A DNA stretch of 64,000 nucleotides, taken from assembly GCA_946407705.1 (NCBI GenBank), contig CAMJPC010000007.1:1-64000 (forward strand), given 5' to 3'. The translations under genes and the position numbers were made by a program. Under the pieces are notes generated by a model. The model was not told where the DNA came from, ran no database searches, and worked only from the letters and a program-made list of their open reading frames with translations. This DNA is from an uncultured Clostridia bacterium. Lineage in GTDB: Bacteria; Bacillota; Clostridia; Saccharofermentanales; Saccharofermentanaceae. Below are positions 26,248 through 34,692 of the stretch, in pieces. Numbering within the stretch: the stretch's first letter is position 1; each line of letters starts with the position of its first letter.

Positions 26248-28050
26248 TTAACGGATTTCTTCCTTCAATGCGGCAAGAAGCTGGTCGTTGTCCTCGGCAT
26301 TTCTGACCGCGAGTCTGAGGTATTTTCCGCCCGTCTTGGCCACAAGATCCTTGATGAGGATCTGATGCTTGAAAAGAAGGGCTTTCAGAAGCTCCTTGGG
26401 CTCGCCCTTGAGGAGCTCGACCATTATGTAATTAGCCTGTGACGGGATCACGCGGATGCCTTCGATCCTTGAGAGCTCAGCCTGGAATCTGTTTCTTTCG
26501 GCCCTGATCTTGACCAGAGCCTTCTTGTAATCGTTCGCGTACTTCTCAAAGATCTGCATGTAAAACTCGCCAAAGGAGTTGATGTTCCAGATGGCAACGT
26601 CCTTCTTCATGCGTGCGATGGTGGCAACGTCGCCCGAAGCGAGTACTCCGAGCCTTAATCCCGGAACGCCGTAAGACTTCGAGATGCTCTTCATGACGTA
26701 GAGATGGGGGTTATTGTCGAGGAGCTCCCTGTCTATGAGAGTGCAGTCCTCTTCCTCGGCAAAATCAACGAAAGACTCGTCGATCACAAGCCTTATTCCC
26801 TTCTCTTTTGCCCAGTCTATTAGCTTTAAGAGATCCTTTTTGGGGATGTAGTTACCCGACGGGTTGTCAGGGTTGACGATGACAAGCTGGCTTACGCCCT
26901 TGTCGTCAAAGAAACTCATGACGTCGTCAGCGGTATAGGAGAAATCCTTGTTTGCGGGCACGAAGCTCACGGACTCGGATTCGCTGTATCTGTGGGGATA
27001 TTCCTCGAAAGTGGGCCTTATGAAGCCCGTTACGCCGGTAAACTGCGCCATGAGGCTCTTGATGAGCTCGGCAGCACCGTTTCCCACGATGATGTTCTCC
27101 TTGTGAACGTCGAAATTCTTGGCTGCAAGGAGCGAATTTACGCGCATTCCGGACGGATATTCAGAGATCAGGATGTCAAAGTTTGCCTTGATCTCGTCGA
27201 GCATCTTCCTGGGTGGGAAATAAGGATTTACCAGATAGCAGAAATCCTTCATCTTGGGGTATCTCCAGTATCCGCCGTACCTTCCCTGGATGAGGGATGC
27301 CTTCTCGTCGGGATCCGTCGCAAACAAAGACTCTGCAATGTCCAGATCCTGGATGTCGTCGATCTCATACCAGCACTGTCCGTCAAGGCGTCTTGCCCTG
27401 ATCCTCGGAACGTCAAGGATGGTGATGACCTTTAAGACCTCCTCGTAGTACTGGTTCTCGCCCAGGGCCTTCTCATAGGCCTCGAGGAACGGAACATAGT
27501 ATTTCTCGGAGAAATCCTTGCTGAATTTGCTGATGTTTACGGTCTTGTAGTACTCGCCGATGTCTTCGAACCTGAATTCCTTCTTGGATACGAAAGACGT
27601 GATCCTGTCGTCCTCTGAGAGTTTTACGCAGGTTCCGTCCATCCAGCTCTCGAACTTGTCAACGAGAGCCAAAGTGTCCCTGGGATCGTTTATGAGGACG
27701 TCCAGTACGGCATCCTCAAAGATCAGGTCGGACTCGAAAAGAAGCGTATCATCCTTGCAGAGCCAGTCTTTGGCAAGAGCAAGGGAATAGATGTTGTTGG
27801 TCTTGTCGTAGATGGGGTTTTCAACGTACGTGATGGGCGTCCGGATGTCCAGCGTCGAGATGTAATCGATGAGCTTCTGACCCTCGTATCCGACTACGAT
27901 GACGATCCTCGAGACGTTCTGTTTCTCGATCTGGTGAAGCATGCGGTCGATAAGCGATACGCCGTTAACAGTGACCATGCACTTGGTATTATTCTGTGTA
28001 AGTTCCTTAAGTCTTTTGCCCATTCCGGCCGCGAGTATCAGAGCCTGCAT
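26248..28050 (-). CDS. Phosphonate cytidylyltransferase-transaminase fusion (PntC-AEPT type)
   Basis: 600 residues. Residues 1-240 are a nucleotidyltransferase (ALILAAGMGKRLKELTQNNT, with the DQTN-like motif DKTNNIYSLALAK). Residues about 265-600 are a class I/II PLP aminotransferase of the HisC type, with NPDNPSGN at 393 and the PLP Lys at K458 in SISKSYGVPGLRLG. The plan matches the PntC-AEPT fusion described from Treponema denticola: the transaminase makes 2-aminoethylphosphonate from phosphonoacetaldehyde and the partner domain makes CMP-aminoethylphosphonate. The substrate is inferred from the fusion and from the PEP mutase and aepY in the same block. GAGGTG precedes the ATG. Confidence 0.88.
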   Translation of the reverse strand: MQALILAAGMGKRLKELTQNNTKCMVTVNGVSLIDRMLHQIEKQNVSRIVIVVGYEGQKLIDYISTLDIRTPITYVENPIYDKTNNIYSLALAKDWLCKDDTLLFESDLIFEDAVLDVLINDPRDTLALVDKFESWMDGTCVKLSEDDRITSFVSKKEFRFEDIGEYYKTVNISKFSKDFSEKYYVPFLEAYEKALGENQYYEEVLKVITILDVPRIRARRLDGQCWYEIDDIQDLDIAESLFATDPDEKASLIQGRYGGYWRYPKMKDFCYLVNPYFPPRKMLDEIKANFDILISEYPSGMRVNSLLAAKNFDVHKENIIVGNGAAELIKSLMAQFTGVTGFIRPTFEEYPHRYSESESVSFVPANKDFSYTADDVMSFFDDKGVSQLVIVNPDNPSGNYIPKKDLLKLIDWAKEKGIRLVIDESFVDFAEEEDCTLIDRELLDNNPHLYVMKSISKSYGVPGLRLGVLASGDVATIARMKKDVAIWNINSFGEFYMQIFEKYANDYKKALVKIRAERNRFQAELSRIEGIRVIPSQANYIMVELLKGEPKELLKALLFKHQILIKDLVAKTGGKYLRLAVRNAEDNDQLLAALKEEIR

Positions 28051-28073
28051 AAATCACACCTCATCATCTTTGT

Positions 28074-30704
28074 TTAGTACGTTCCCACGTACTTCCAGTT
28101 CTCTTTCTTCCAGATGCTGTCCTTCAAGCTGAACCAGTCTCCCGGCATGTAAGTCGTACCGGTATTGTTCGTAAGGTTCCAGTGGTTCGAACGGTAGATA
28201 AGGACGCCGTTCTTCTTGGGTTCCATGTTGACCGGCTTGCCCGTGTTGGGATTTACCGGGTTGTTTATGATGTCCTTCATCGCAAGCGAAGGCGTATCGG
28301 CGTTCGTCATGAACTCCTCGGACGTCTGCAAAGCGCCGCGGCTGCCAAAATCCTTGACCAAAAGGAGCGGGGCAAACGACTCGCCGTCCAGCTTCGCACC
28401 TATATCATACTGAATCATTTCGGGGAAGTTCTCAAGGTGGAATCCGTGATCCGCCACGATTATGATCCTGGTATTGTCGTAGACTCCCTGTTCCTTGAGG
28501 TATTCAAGCCACTTTCCGATGAGCTCGTAAGCGGCGACGTCAGACTGGTAATGCCTGTAGTCCATCGCGTCACGCACCCACATCATCTGGCCCTTTGCAA
28601 AGAACCTCGCCTTGGCGATCTGGCTCTTCTCGTACTTGCTGTTATCTACGGTATCAGCCAGCTCGTATTTGGGCTCCTGCAGGAACTCCGTATCGTGTGT
28701 GAGATCGCTCGAGAAATACACGTAGTGGTTACCGCTTCCGCCATCGATCTTGGTCATCTCATTAAGCGATTTCATCGTGTAGTAGTCCCAGATAAACTGC
28801 TGTGCGTGACCCGTCGACTTGTAGTTGCCCACTCGCTTCTGGTCCATGAGATGCGAAGGCTCGATGATCCTCGTATCGTTGTAGTTTCCGTCGTCGTAGA
28901 GGAATTCCTGAAGGGCGACCGGCGCCGACCTGTAGATCGAATAGCAGAACAGGTTGTGCCTGAAAGATTCCGTGTGCTCGGTCTTGTAGATCTCCTTCCT
29001 GTCTTCGGGCAGATAGGAGAACTTCGTGCTGTAAGCTTTTACGTTATCCATGCCGTCGAAAACATTAAGGTTCGGATACCACTGATATCCGGCGTACGTC
29101 GGGTTGATGAGCGTCGCGTCAAAGCCGTTGGCAGTAAAGATCTTCGGCATGAGCTTCAAAGCCTCGTCGTGCTTTTCCGAAAGCAGCTTGTCGCTTCTCT
29201 CGTTCATTGCGGCAGGGGCATACTCGTAACCTCCCATGAGAGCCGGTGAAGCGGAGTTCGTATGTGCTCCGAGCGATACGGTGTTGTGGTAGTAAACGAA
29301 GCCGTCATATACCGTGTTTAGTTCTTTCTTCTCATTGAAGATGTAAGGCAGCAAAGGTCCCACGGCTCTGTCGCACATGATGACCACGACGTTCTTTCCG
29401 TTCTTGGAGAGCGTCATCTCAGCCTTTGACGTATAAGAATTCGAGGATGCCTTATATCCTGCGTTAACCTTGCTTATATAAGTAAATCCGAGGATCGTGA
29501 AGCCCAGCGCTGCCGAAAAGCATATGATCGGTGCCGTGTACTTTGCGAATCTCGTAAGGAAGAAGCATGCAACGCACGCCGCCAGAGTGACTGCAAGGCT
29601 CAAAAGGATCGCCTTGACCGTGAAATCGTAAGCAGTCCTGTATTTGAGGAAGTTCGAGAGGTCGCCGAAATCGTTGCTGAAGAGCTTTGAGTTCAGTATG
29701 CATGAAGTGGCGAGCATGAACATGACGTATGACATGATCTTCCTTCCCTTTACGGATGCAAGGGCGAAGAATATGCCGGGCCATACGACGAACAGGCCGA
29801 ATCCCTTTGATACCGCATCGAGGACGTCCCACATCGGGCTTGCCAGAGTATAGAGGTTTACGAACTCTTCAGGAGCCGATGAGATCGTGTGGATGGGCAG
29901 ATAGAAACCTACGTATACCGCGCAGGTAATGCATGAGAAGATGAATATGATCTTGTATCTCGGATCGAGTTTTCTAAGGGTCTTTGCGGGTTTTGCCTGC
30001 TTCTTGGAGGCGGCAGCCTTCTTCTTGGATGCGATGATCTTGTTAACTATGTTCTTGCAGAGCGAGAAGATGTTGTTGCAGATCCAGTACAGTACGAGAC
30101 CCGAAGGTGACTGGTACAAAAGAACGAGGAATACCGCGGCAAGACCGTACATCTGTATCTTCGTCTTGAGCGGGAATCCCTTTGCGTAGATGAAGCTTGC
30201 AACAACGTTGATGAGCGTCATTATGATCGGCAGGATGTTGATGGAAAATGACCCTGCCGTAAGAAGTGCGTCAGGAGCGGAAAGGTTTGCGATGGGTCCC
30301 AGGCTTACGTTTGCAAGGAATCTGTTGCCTGACAGCATGTTATAGGCAGCCATGAAGAACGGGACCTGGAGAAGGATCGATACCGAACTCTTGAGGACGT
30401 TCAAAGGGCTGTAGTTATTCTGTCTGTAGCATGTCTGGAGGAGCATGAACCTCTCATCACCGGTGAAGGTCTGCTTGATGTGCTTTACCATCGGAGCGAT
30501 GAGGTTTTCCTTGTCCTTTGCCTCTTCCTGGACCTTGTCCGCACGGTTATAGAGAGGCAGTACGATGATGTTTACCACAAGGCTTAAGACGATGATCGAA
30601 AGAACGGTATTGCCGGATGTCCTCGCGATTATCGAGAAGATCATCTGGAGCAGGAGCTCGATCGGATATAAAGCCAGCAGATACAGAAAGTGTAAGAAAC
30701 TCAT
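28074..30704 (-). CDS. YidC/Oxa1-sulfatase fusion, paralogue 3
   Basis: 876 residues. The YidC domain is at 1-225 (R54 in LYNRADK, QSPSGLVLYWICNNIFSLCKN), extra helices follow, and the sulfatase-fold domain begins near 435 with IMCDRAVGP, GAHTNSASPALMGGYE (candidate nucleophile Thr), LTHDTEF and IIIVADHGFHL. Its N-terminus differs most from the other two. Its start overlaps the upstream TagF-like stop by four bases (ATGA), so the phosphotransfer genes are translated together. All catalytic residues seen in the other copies are kept, so it is probably active. Confidence 0.85.
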   Translation of the reverse strand: MSFLHFLYLLALYPIELLLQMIFSIIARTSGNTVLSIIVLSLVVNIIVLPLYNRADKVQEEAKDKENLIAPMVKHIKQTFTGDERFMLLQTCYRQNNYSPLNVLKSSVSILLQVPFFMAAYNMLSGNRFLANVSLGPIANLSAPDALLTAGSFSINILPIIMTLINVVASFIYAKGFPLKTKIQMYGLAAVFLVLLYQSPSGLVLYWICNNIFSLCKNIVNKIIASKKKAAASKKQAKPAKTLRKLDPRYKIIFIFSCITCAVYVGFYLPIHTISSAPEEFVNLYTLASPMWDVLDAVSKGFGLFVVWPGIFFALASVKGRKIMSYVMFMLATSCILNSKLFSNDFGDLSNFLKYRTAYDFTVKAILLSLAVTLAACVACFFLTRFAKYTAPIICFSAALGFTILGFTYISKVNAGYKASSNSYTSKAEMTLSKNGKNVVVIMCDRAVGPLLPYIFNEKKELNTVYDGFVYYHNTVSLGAHTNSASPALMGGYEYAPAAMNERSDKLLSEKHDEALKLMPKIFTANGFDATLINPTYAGYQWYPNLNVFDGMDNVKAYSTKFSYLPEDRKEIYKTEHTESFRHNLFCYSIYRSAPVALQEFLYDDGNYNDTRIIEPSHLMDQKRVGNYKSTGHAQQFIWDYYTMKSLNEMTKIDGGSGNHYVYFSSDLTHDTEFLQEPKYELADTVDNSKYEKSQIAKARFFAKGQMMWVRDAMDYRHYQSDVAAYELIGKWLEYLKEQGVYDNTRIIIVADHGFHLENFPEMIQYDIGAKLDGESFAPLLLVKDFGSRGALQTSEEFMTNADTPSLAMKDIINNPVNPNTGKPVNMEPKKNGVLIYRSNHWNLTNNTGTTYMPGDWFSLKDSIWKKENWKYVGTY

Positions 30705-32017
30705 GCTTTACTCTCCAATCCGGCAGGCTTTCTGACCGCAGGCTTTTTCTTTTCAACCTGCTTCTTCGCGGATTCTCCGGAAGCGTCTTCCTTTGCCTTG
30801 ATCTCAGCAAGCTTTTCGATAAGGTAATCAGCGGTAAGGCTTGCGCTCTTGCCGATGTTGCACCATGTCTCGTCCCTTGCTTCCTGTATCTTGGAAGTCT
30901 CGCGGCTTTCCTTGATGCAGCTGTCGATAAGCGTCTTTACTTCGCTTAAGTTGTCACCGTTAAGCTCACGTCCGATCTTGCGGATCGTGCTGAGCATCCA
31001 GGTATCCCCTTCAATGCACCAGGCATCGTAAGGATCCTTCTTGAACTCTGCGTTCGTATAGATGACGGGCTTGTTGAATATGAAAGCGAAATCGTACATG
31101 ATTCCCGAATAGTCGGAGATCATGATGTCGGATCTCGCAAGTACGTCGAAATTGTTGTTGTCCCTGTTCCAGTGAAGTCTCTCGCTCTCGGGATACTTTG
31201 CCATCAGGGTATCGATGGTCTCCTTGTCTGCAGTGAAAGACTGCGGGTGCGGACGGATTATGATGTCGTATCCGGTCGCGATAAGCTGGTCTATGAGAGA
31301 TGAACCGTACTTGACCAGAAGGCTGCTCGCGCCCCACGAGGGAGAGAGCAGGACGGTCGTGACATCAGATTTCTTGACCTCATAGTTCTTGGCATGCTCG
31401 AGCATCGTATCGAGATAAGGGATGCCGATCATGCGGATCTCTTTTGCGGGAAGGTTCCTCTGCCTTTCAAGCTCTCTTACCTGCTTCTCCTGGAAATCAC
31501 CTGAAAGCAGGAGGACATCGTAGTAATCGAGTCCGTAAAGCCTGTAAAGTGAGACATCTCCGCTTGCGTGGAGGATGTGAACGTAAGAATCGACCGTCTT
31601 GGAACGCTTCCACTGGAAAACGTCAAGGCTCGGTGTCGTGGAAAGGACTATGCCTGCGTTAAGCATGTTCATCTTGGCAAAAGCCTTGTTGCCTTCACCT
31701 ATGAACTCGCATTTAATGTTTTCGAATTTTGCTTCAAGTGCAGGATCGTCAGGCGAAGCGGTCATGTAAACGGCCTTTTGTCCGCGCTTGTCGAGTTCCT
31801 CGCAGATGGGCCTGAAAGTAGACCAGTATCTCTTGTTGTCGGAGAACATGACGATCGGGATCTTTTTGGCATTTCTTTCATTCTGGTTCTTGATTCCGGC
31901 CATCGTCTTAGCCTTGATGATAAGTATGCGTACGACATAGACGACAGCGCTGATAGCACTGATCAGTATCGTGAAAAGCATGCTTCCCGTGCCGGGATCG
32001 ATGTAAAGATTTACCAT
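30701..32017 (-). CDS. CDP-glycerol glycerophosphotransferase (TagB/TagF-like), copy 2
   Basis: 438 residues, first gene of the block, closely similar over its whole length to the copy at 15339-16658 (shared SDNKRYWSTF/NTF, VFMTASPDDPAL/VYMTASPDDPAL and RPHPQSFTADKE). It has an N-terminal membrane segment (about 8-30), the HPQ motif and SDYSGIMYDFAFIFNKPVIY, then a Lys-rich tail. It is probably a membrane-associated glycerophosphate or phosphonate transferase. The two copies flank the phosphonate enzymes, suggesting duplication and specialisation for two substrates or two linkage steps. Confidence 0.88.
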   Translation of the reverse strand: MVNLYIDPGTGSMLFTILISAISAVVYVVRILIIKAKTMAGIKNQNERNAKKIPIVMFSDNKRYWSTFRPICEELDKRGQKAVYMTASPDDPALEAKFENIKCEFIGEGNKAFAKMNMLNAGIVLSTTPSLDVFQWKRSKTVDSYVHILHASGDVSLYRLYGLDYYDVLLLSGDFQEKQVRELERQRNLPAKEIRMIGIPYLDTMLEHAKNYEVKKSDVTTVLLSPSWGASSLLVKYGSSLIDQLIATGYDIIIRPHPQSFTADKETIDTLMAKYPESERLHWNRDNNNFDVLARSDIMISDYSGIMYDFAFIFNKPVIYTNAEFKKDPYDAWCIEGDTWMLSTIRKIGRELNGDNLSEVKTLIDSCIKESRETSKIQEARDETWCNIGKSASLTADYLIEKLAEIKAKEDASGESAKKQVEKKKPAVRKPAGLESKA

Positions 32018-32055
32018 GTAGTGTCTCTCAAATGCCGTATTTTAAAGGCTCGCCT

Positions 32056-32084
32056 ATTCTACACCCTCAAAATACGGGTTTCAA
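32056..32084 (-). promoter_or_regulatory. Main promoter of the phosphonate block
   Basis: Minus strand TTGAAA (32084-32079), exactly 17 bases, TAGAAT (32061-32056). It lies 39 bases before the first start codon. This is one of the best promoters in the window. Confidence 0.7.
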
Positions 32085-32205
32085 CCCTATTTAATTTATA
32101 ATTAAATAACAAAATGAGGCAGATCCGGAAAAACGCCTTTCGGGTTCGGATTCGTTCAGTAATTTGGTGCTTAACTACATAAAAAGACTTATTAATAACA
32201 AAATA

Positions 32206-32235
32206 TTGCCTATTATGGCACTACTAAATTAGAAT
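32206..32235 (+). promoter_or_regulatory. Candidate promoter for the beta-helix-like lipoprotein
   Basis: TTGCCT, 18 bases, TAGAAT, about 50 bases before the start codon at 32286. It diverges from the phosphonate block promoter. Confidence 0.45.
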
Positions 32236-32285
32236 TCTTCGTGGTAAAGTTATTGTTTGATAACATAAGGGAGAACTTCTTTAAA

Positions 32286-33878
32286 ATGAAAAAGCTTCTT
32301 TTAATCAAAATGGCAGCCCTGTCCGCAGCACTTACCGCAACTATGGGTATTGCTTCATGTGACTTCATGGGCGCACCGAAGGAACCGGCAACATCTGATT
32401 CTTCAGCAACACAGACGACTGCTGCCGTTTCAGAGACCACTAAGGACGCAAAGCCCGCTGAATCTGAAAGCGAGGCAACCGAACCTTCGGAGACCGAGGC
32501 AGTAAGACCTGATTATGTGGCAGTAAAGACCATCAAGGGTGCCGTAGTCGGAAAGAACGGTAAGTATTCAAGCAAAAACAATGACGAGAACGCTCTTCTC
32601 GTAAAAGGAGACAAGATCAAGGTTGAGCTTAATGCTCCCTCTATCTCCAAGTCAGGTGATTCCACCTCATTCCAGAACAGCAATTTCTTCGGTATCAACG
32701 CAGCCGTCATCGGCATGGGCAACGCAAGGCTCACCCTTAACGGCGGTTCAGTCTCAACAACAGGCAAGGGCGCTCACGGCGTCTTCTCATACGGCGCTTT
32801 AGGAAAGCAGAACGGTCTTTCCGGTGACGGTACTTTGGTTACTGTCAACGAGACAAAGATAAATACAACCGGTGAAGGTGCAGGCGGCATCATGATCGGT
32901 GACTACGGCAAGGTCAACATTACAAGAGCTACCGTAACCACGAACGGAAAGTCTTCTCCCGCCATCGGCACGGACAAAGGCGGCGGAACCGTATCCATCG
33001 GCTCCAAGAAGAAGGTATCCGGCGGTATCTTCACGACAAACGGCGAGGATTCTCCCGTTGTCCGTTCCATCGGAGAAGGCGGAAAGATCACTTCCTACTA
33101 CGCTGACTACACATCCAACAAATCAGTCTGCATCGTTGTTGACGGAAAGAACACCGTCACCATGTATTATGCGCATCTCGTCGCAAACCACTCACAGCTC
33201 GTAAACGGACAGAAGATCCCTTGCGCGATCCTCCTTTACCAGTCTGATCCGAACGGTTCCGATCAGGAGACATCTAAGTTTGAGATGATCGGCGGAACCC
33301 TCAAGAACAAGATCGGTCACGTATTCCACATCACAAACACGACCGGCGTGATCAGCATCAGCAACGTCGTCATCACGAACGAAGACAAGGACAAGGTCCT
33401 CCTCTCCGTTTCACCTGACGGTCTGGGCGAAGGTGACAACGTCGGTATCTTCAATGTCGCAAATTCAAAGGTTGAAGGTAACATCCTCGTTGCAAAGCAG
33501 GGTAAGCTCACGATCAACCTCTCGAACGGTTCAACATTCACCGGCATGATCAGCGGCGCAGTCAAGGGTGCCAATGGCGAAGACATCTCTTCCGAACAGG
33601 GCATCGTTTACGTTAACCTCGCTGACGGCTGCACATGGAATCTTACCGGTGACACAACGATCACCACTTTCAGGGGCAACATCGAGAACGTTAAGACTAA
33701 CGGCTTCAAGCTCACCATCGGCGAGCAGACTGCAGGCCCTACCGCTGCTCCTCAGCCGACGCAGCCCGTAGCTAAGAAACCTACAAAGAAGCCTAAGAAG
33801 CCGACCAAGAAGCCTACGAAGAAACCCACGAAGAAGCCTACCAAGAAGCCCACAAAGGTTCCCACAAAGAATCCTTGA
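32286..33878 (+). CDS. Beta-helix-like surface lipoprotein with Lys-Pro-Thr tail
   Basis: 530 residues from the ATG at 32286 (AAGGGAG 12 bases upstream; the GTG at 32241 has no ribosome site). The lipobox is GIASC. A Thr/Glu/Ser linker follows, then about 400 residues of Gly- and Asn-rich repeats with short beta strands (LTLNGGSVSTTG, INTTGEGAGGIMIGDYGKVN, KLTINLSNGSTF), typical of a right-handed beta helix or autotransporter-like fold. The C-terminus has about eight KKPT units, a flexible polycationic tail likely to hold anionic wall polymers. No catalytic motif was seen; an adhesin or polymer-binding role is possible. It is divergent from the phosphonate block. Confidence 0.82.
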   Translation: MKKLLLIKMAALSAALTATMGIASCDFMGAPKEPATSDSSATQTTAAVSETTKDAKPAESESEATEPSETEAVRPDYVAVKTIKGAVVGKNGKYSSKNNDENALLVKGDKIKVELNAPSISKSGDSTSFQNSNFFGINAAVIGMGNARLTLNGGSVSTTGKGAHGVFSYGALGKQNGLSGDGTLVTVNETKINTTGEGAGGIMIGDYGKVNITRATVTTNGKSSPAIGTDKGGGTVSIGSKKKVSGGIFTTNGEDSPVVRSIGEGGKITSYYADYTSNKSVCIVVDGKNTVTMYYAHLVANHSQLVNGQKIPCAILLYQSDPNGSDQETSKFEMIGGTLKNKIGHVFHITNTTGVISISNVVITNEDKDKVLLSVSPDGLGEGDNVGIFNVANSKVEGNILVAKQGKLTINLSNGSTFTGMISGAVKGANGEDISSEQGIVYVNLADGCTWNLTGDTTITTFRGNIENVKTNGFKLTIGEQTAGPTAAPQPTQPVAKKPTKKPKKPTKKPTKKPTKKPTKKPTKVPTKNP

Positions 33879-33919
33879 TCTTTAAGCTTTACTTAAAGTA
33901 ACCACTGTATACTGACGAT

Positions 33920-34690
33920 ATGGCTCATGAGACTACACTATACAGCGTATTGAGGATTCCGGAGACGGCGTCTTCGGAAGATATCAAGCAGGCTTACCGT
34001 AAGCTTGCAAAGCTTTGGCATCCCGATCTTCATCCCGATGACATGTCTGCAGGCAAACGCATGCAGGAGATAACCGAAGCTTATACGGTTCTTTCGGATC
34101 CCGCCAAGAAATGGAAATACGATGAGACTCTCCAGCGTCAGAGAGCTGCTCTCGTGGCAAAGCAGCAGGAACAGGCGAGAAGGGCCGCACAGGCTGCGGC
34201 AGCCGCTGCCGCGGCAAAAGCAGCTCACGTTCCGCCCGTTAACAGGAAGCCTTACGTTGATCCTGACCGCCCGCCGAGGACTCCAAGAAACTATGAATCA
34301 AGCTACGAGGACTTCACCGTTACGGCTGCGCCTTCCGTAAATAATGCTCAGCAGAGTAATTCTCCCTTTGTCGTTAACAATGCGGGCAGCAGCAAACCTG
34401 CTCCCGGCAGGGCAAAGAACACAACGGTAACCCAGAGGACCGGCGCGGTAGAAAACCTCACCGATAATGAAAGAAGGATGGAAGATCTTTCGATCGCTTT
34501 ATGCGTGCTCTTCCCCGTCCTCATTCCGATCGTCTATAAGCACATGAAGGAATCTTCAAAGATGTATCCGGGCAGTTTTCACTATCAGGATGCTCTTTTG
34601 TCCATGAGGATCGTTGCAGGTTTCTCGATCCCTCTGTGGCTTTTGCTCATCTTCCTGGTGATCAAGACGATAATGGGACCGCACGTATAA
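33920..34690 (+). CDS. J-domain (DnaJ-like) membrane protein
   Basis: 256 residues. Residues 5-70 are a J domain with the HPD motif (LAKLWHPDLHPDD), able to stimulate an Hsp70 ATPase. An Ala-rich coiled region (about 75-105) and a disordered linker follow. The end has two hydrophobic segments (about 190-208 and 230-250), so the J domain is held at the membrane. It lacks the Gly/Phe and zinc regions of DnaJ itself, so it is a specialised co-chaperone. No ribosome site is visible, and TATACT sits 6 bases before the ATG, which would fit a leaderless message. Confidence 0.85.
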   Translation: MAHETTLYSVLRIPETASSEDIKQAYRKLAKLWHPDLHPDDMSAGKRMQEITEAYTVLSDPAKKWKYDETLQRQRAALVAKQQEQARRAAQAAAAAAAAKAAHVPPVNRKPYVDPDRPPRTPRNYESSYEDFTVTAAPSVNNAQQSNSPFVVNNAGSSKPAPGRAKNTTVTQRTGAVENLTDNERRMEDLSIALCVLFPVLIPIVYKHMKESSKMYPGSFHYQDALLSMRIVAGFSIPLWLLLIFLVIKTIMGPHV

Positions 34691-34692
34691 TA

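Noticed and set aside
28182..29249. 355-codon open frame on the plus strand inside the YidC-sulfatase gene
   Set aside because: It is antisense to a clearly conserved protein, has no ribosome site, and its composition is that of a shadow frame; other long antisense frames (for example 35269-35922, 12397-13173, 24725-25120) were rejected for the same reason.
33774..33875. Short repeats as a non-coding array
   Set aside because: They encode in-frame KKPT units at the end of the lipoprotein.
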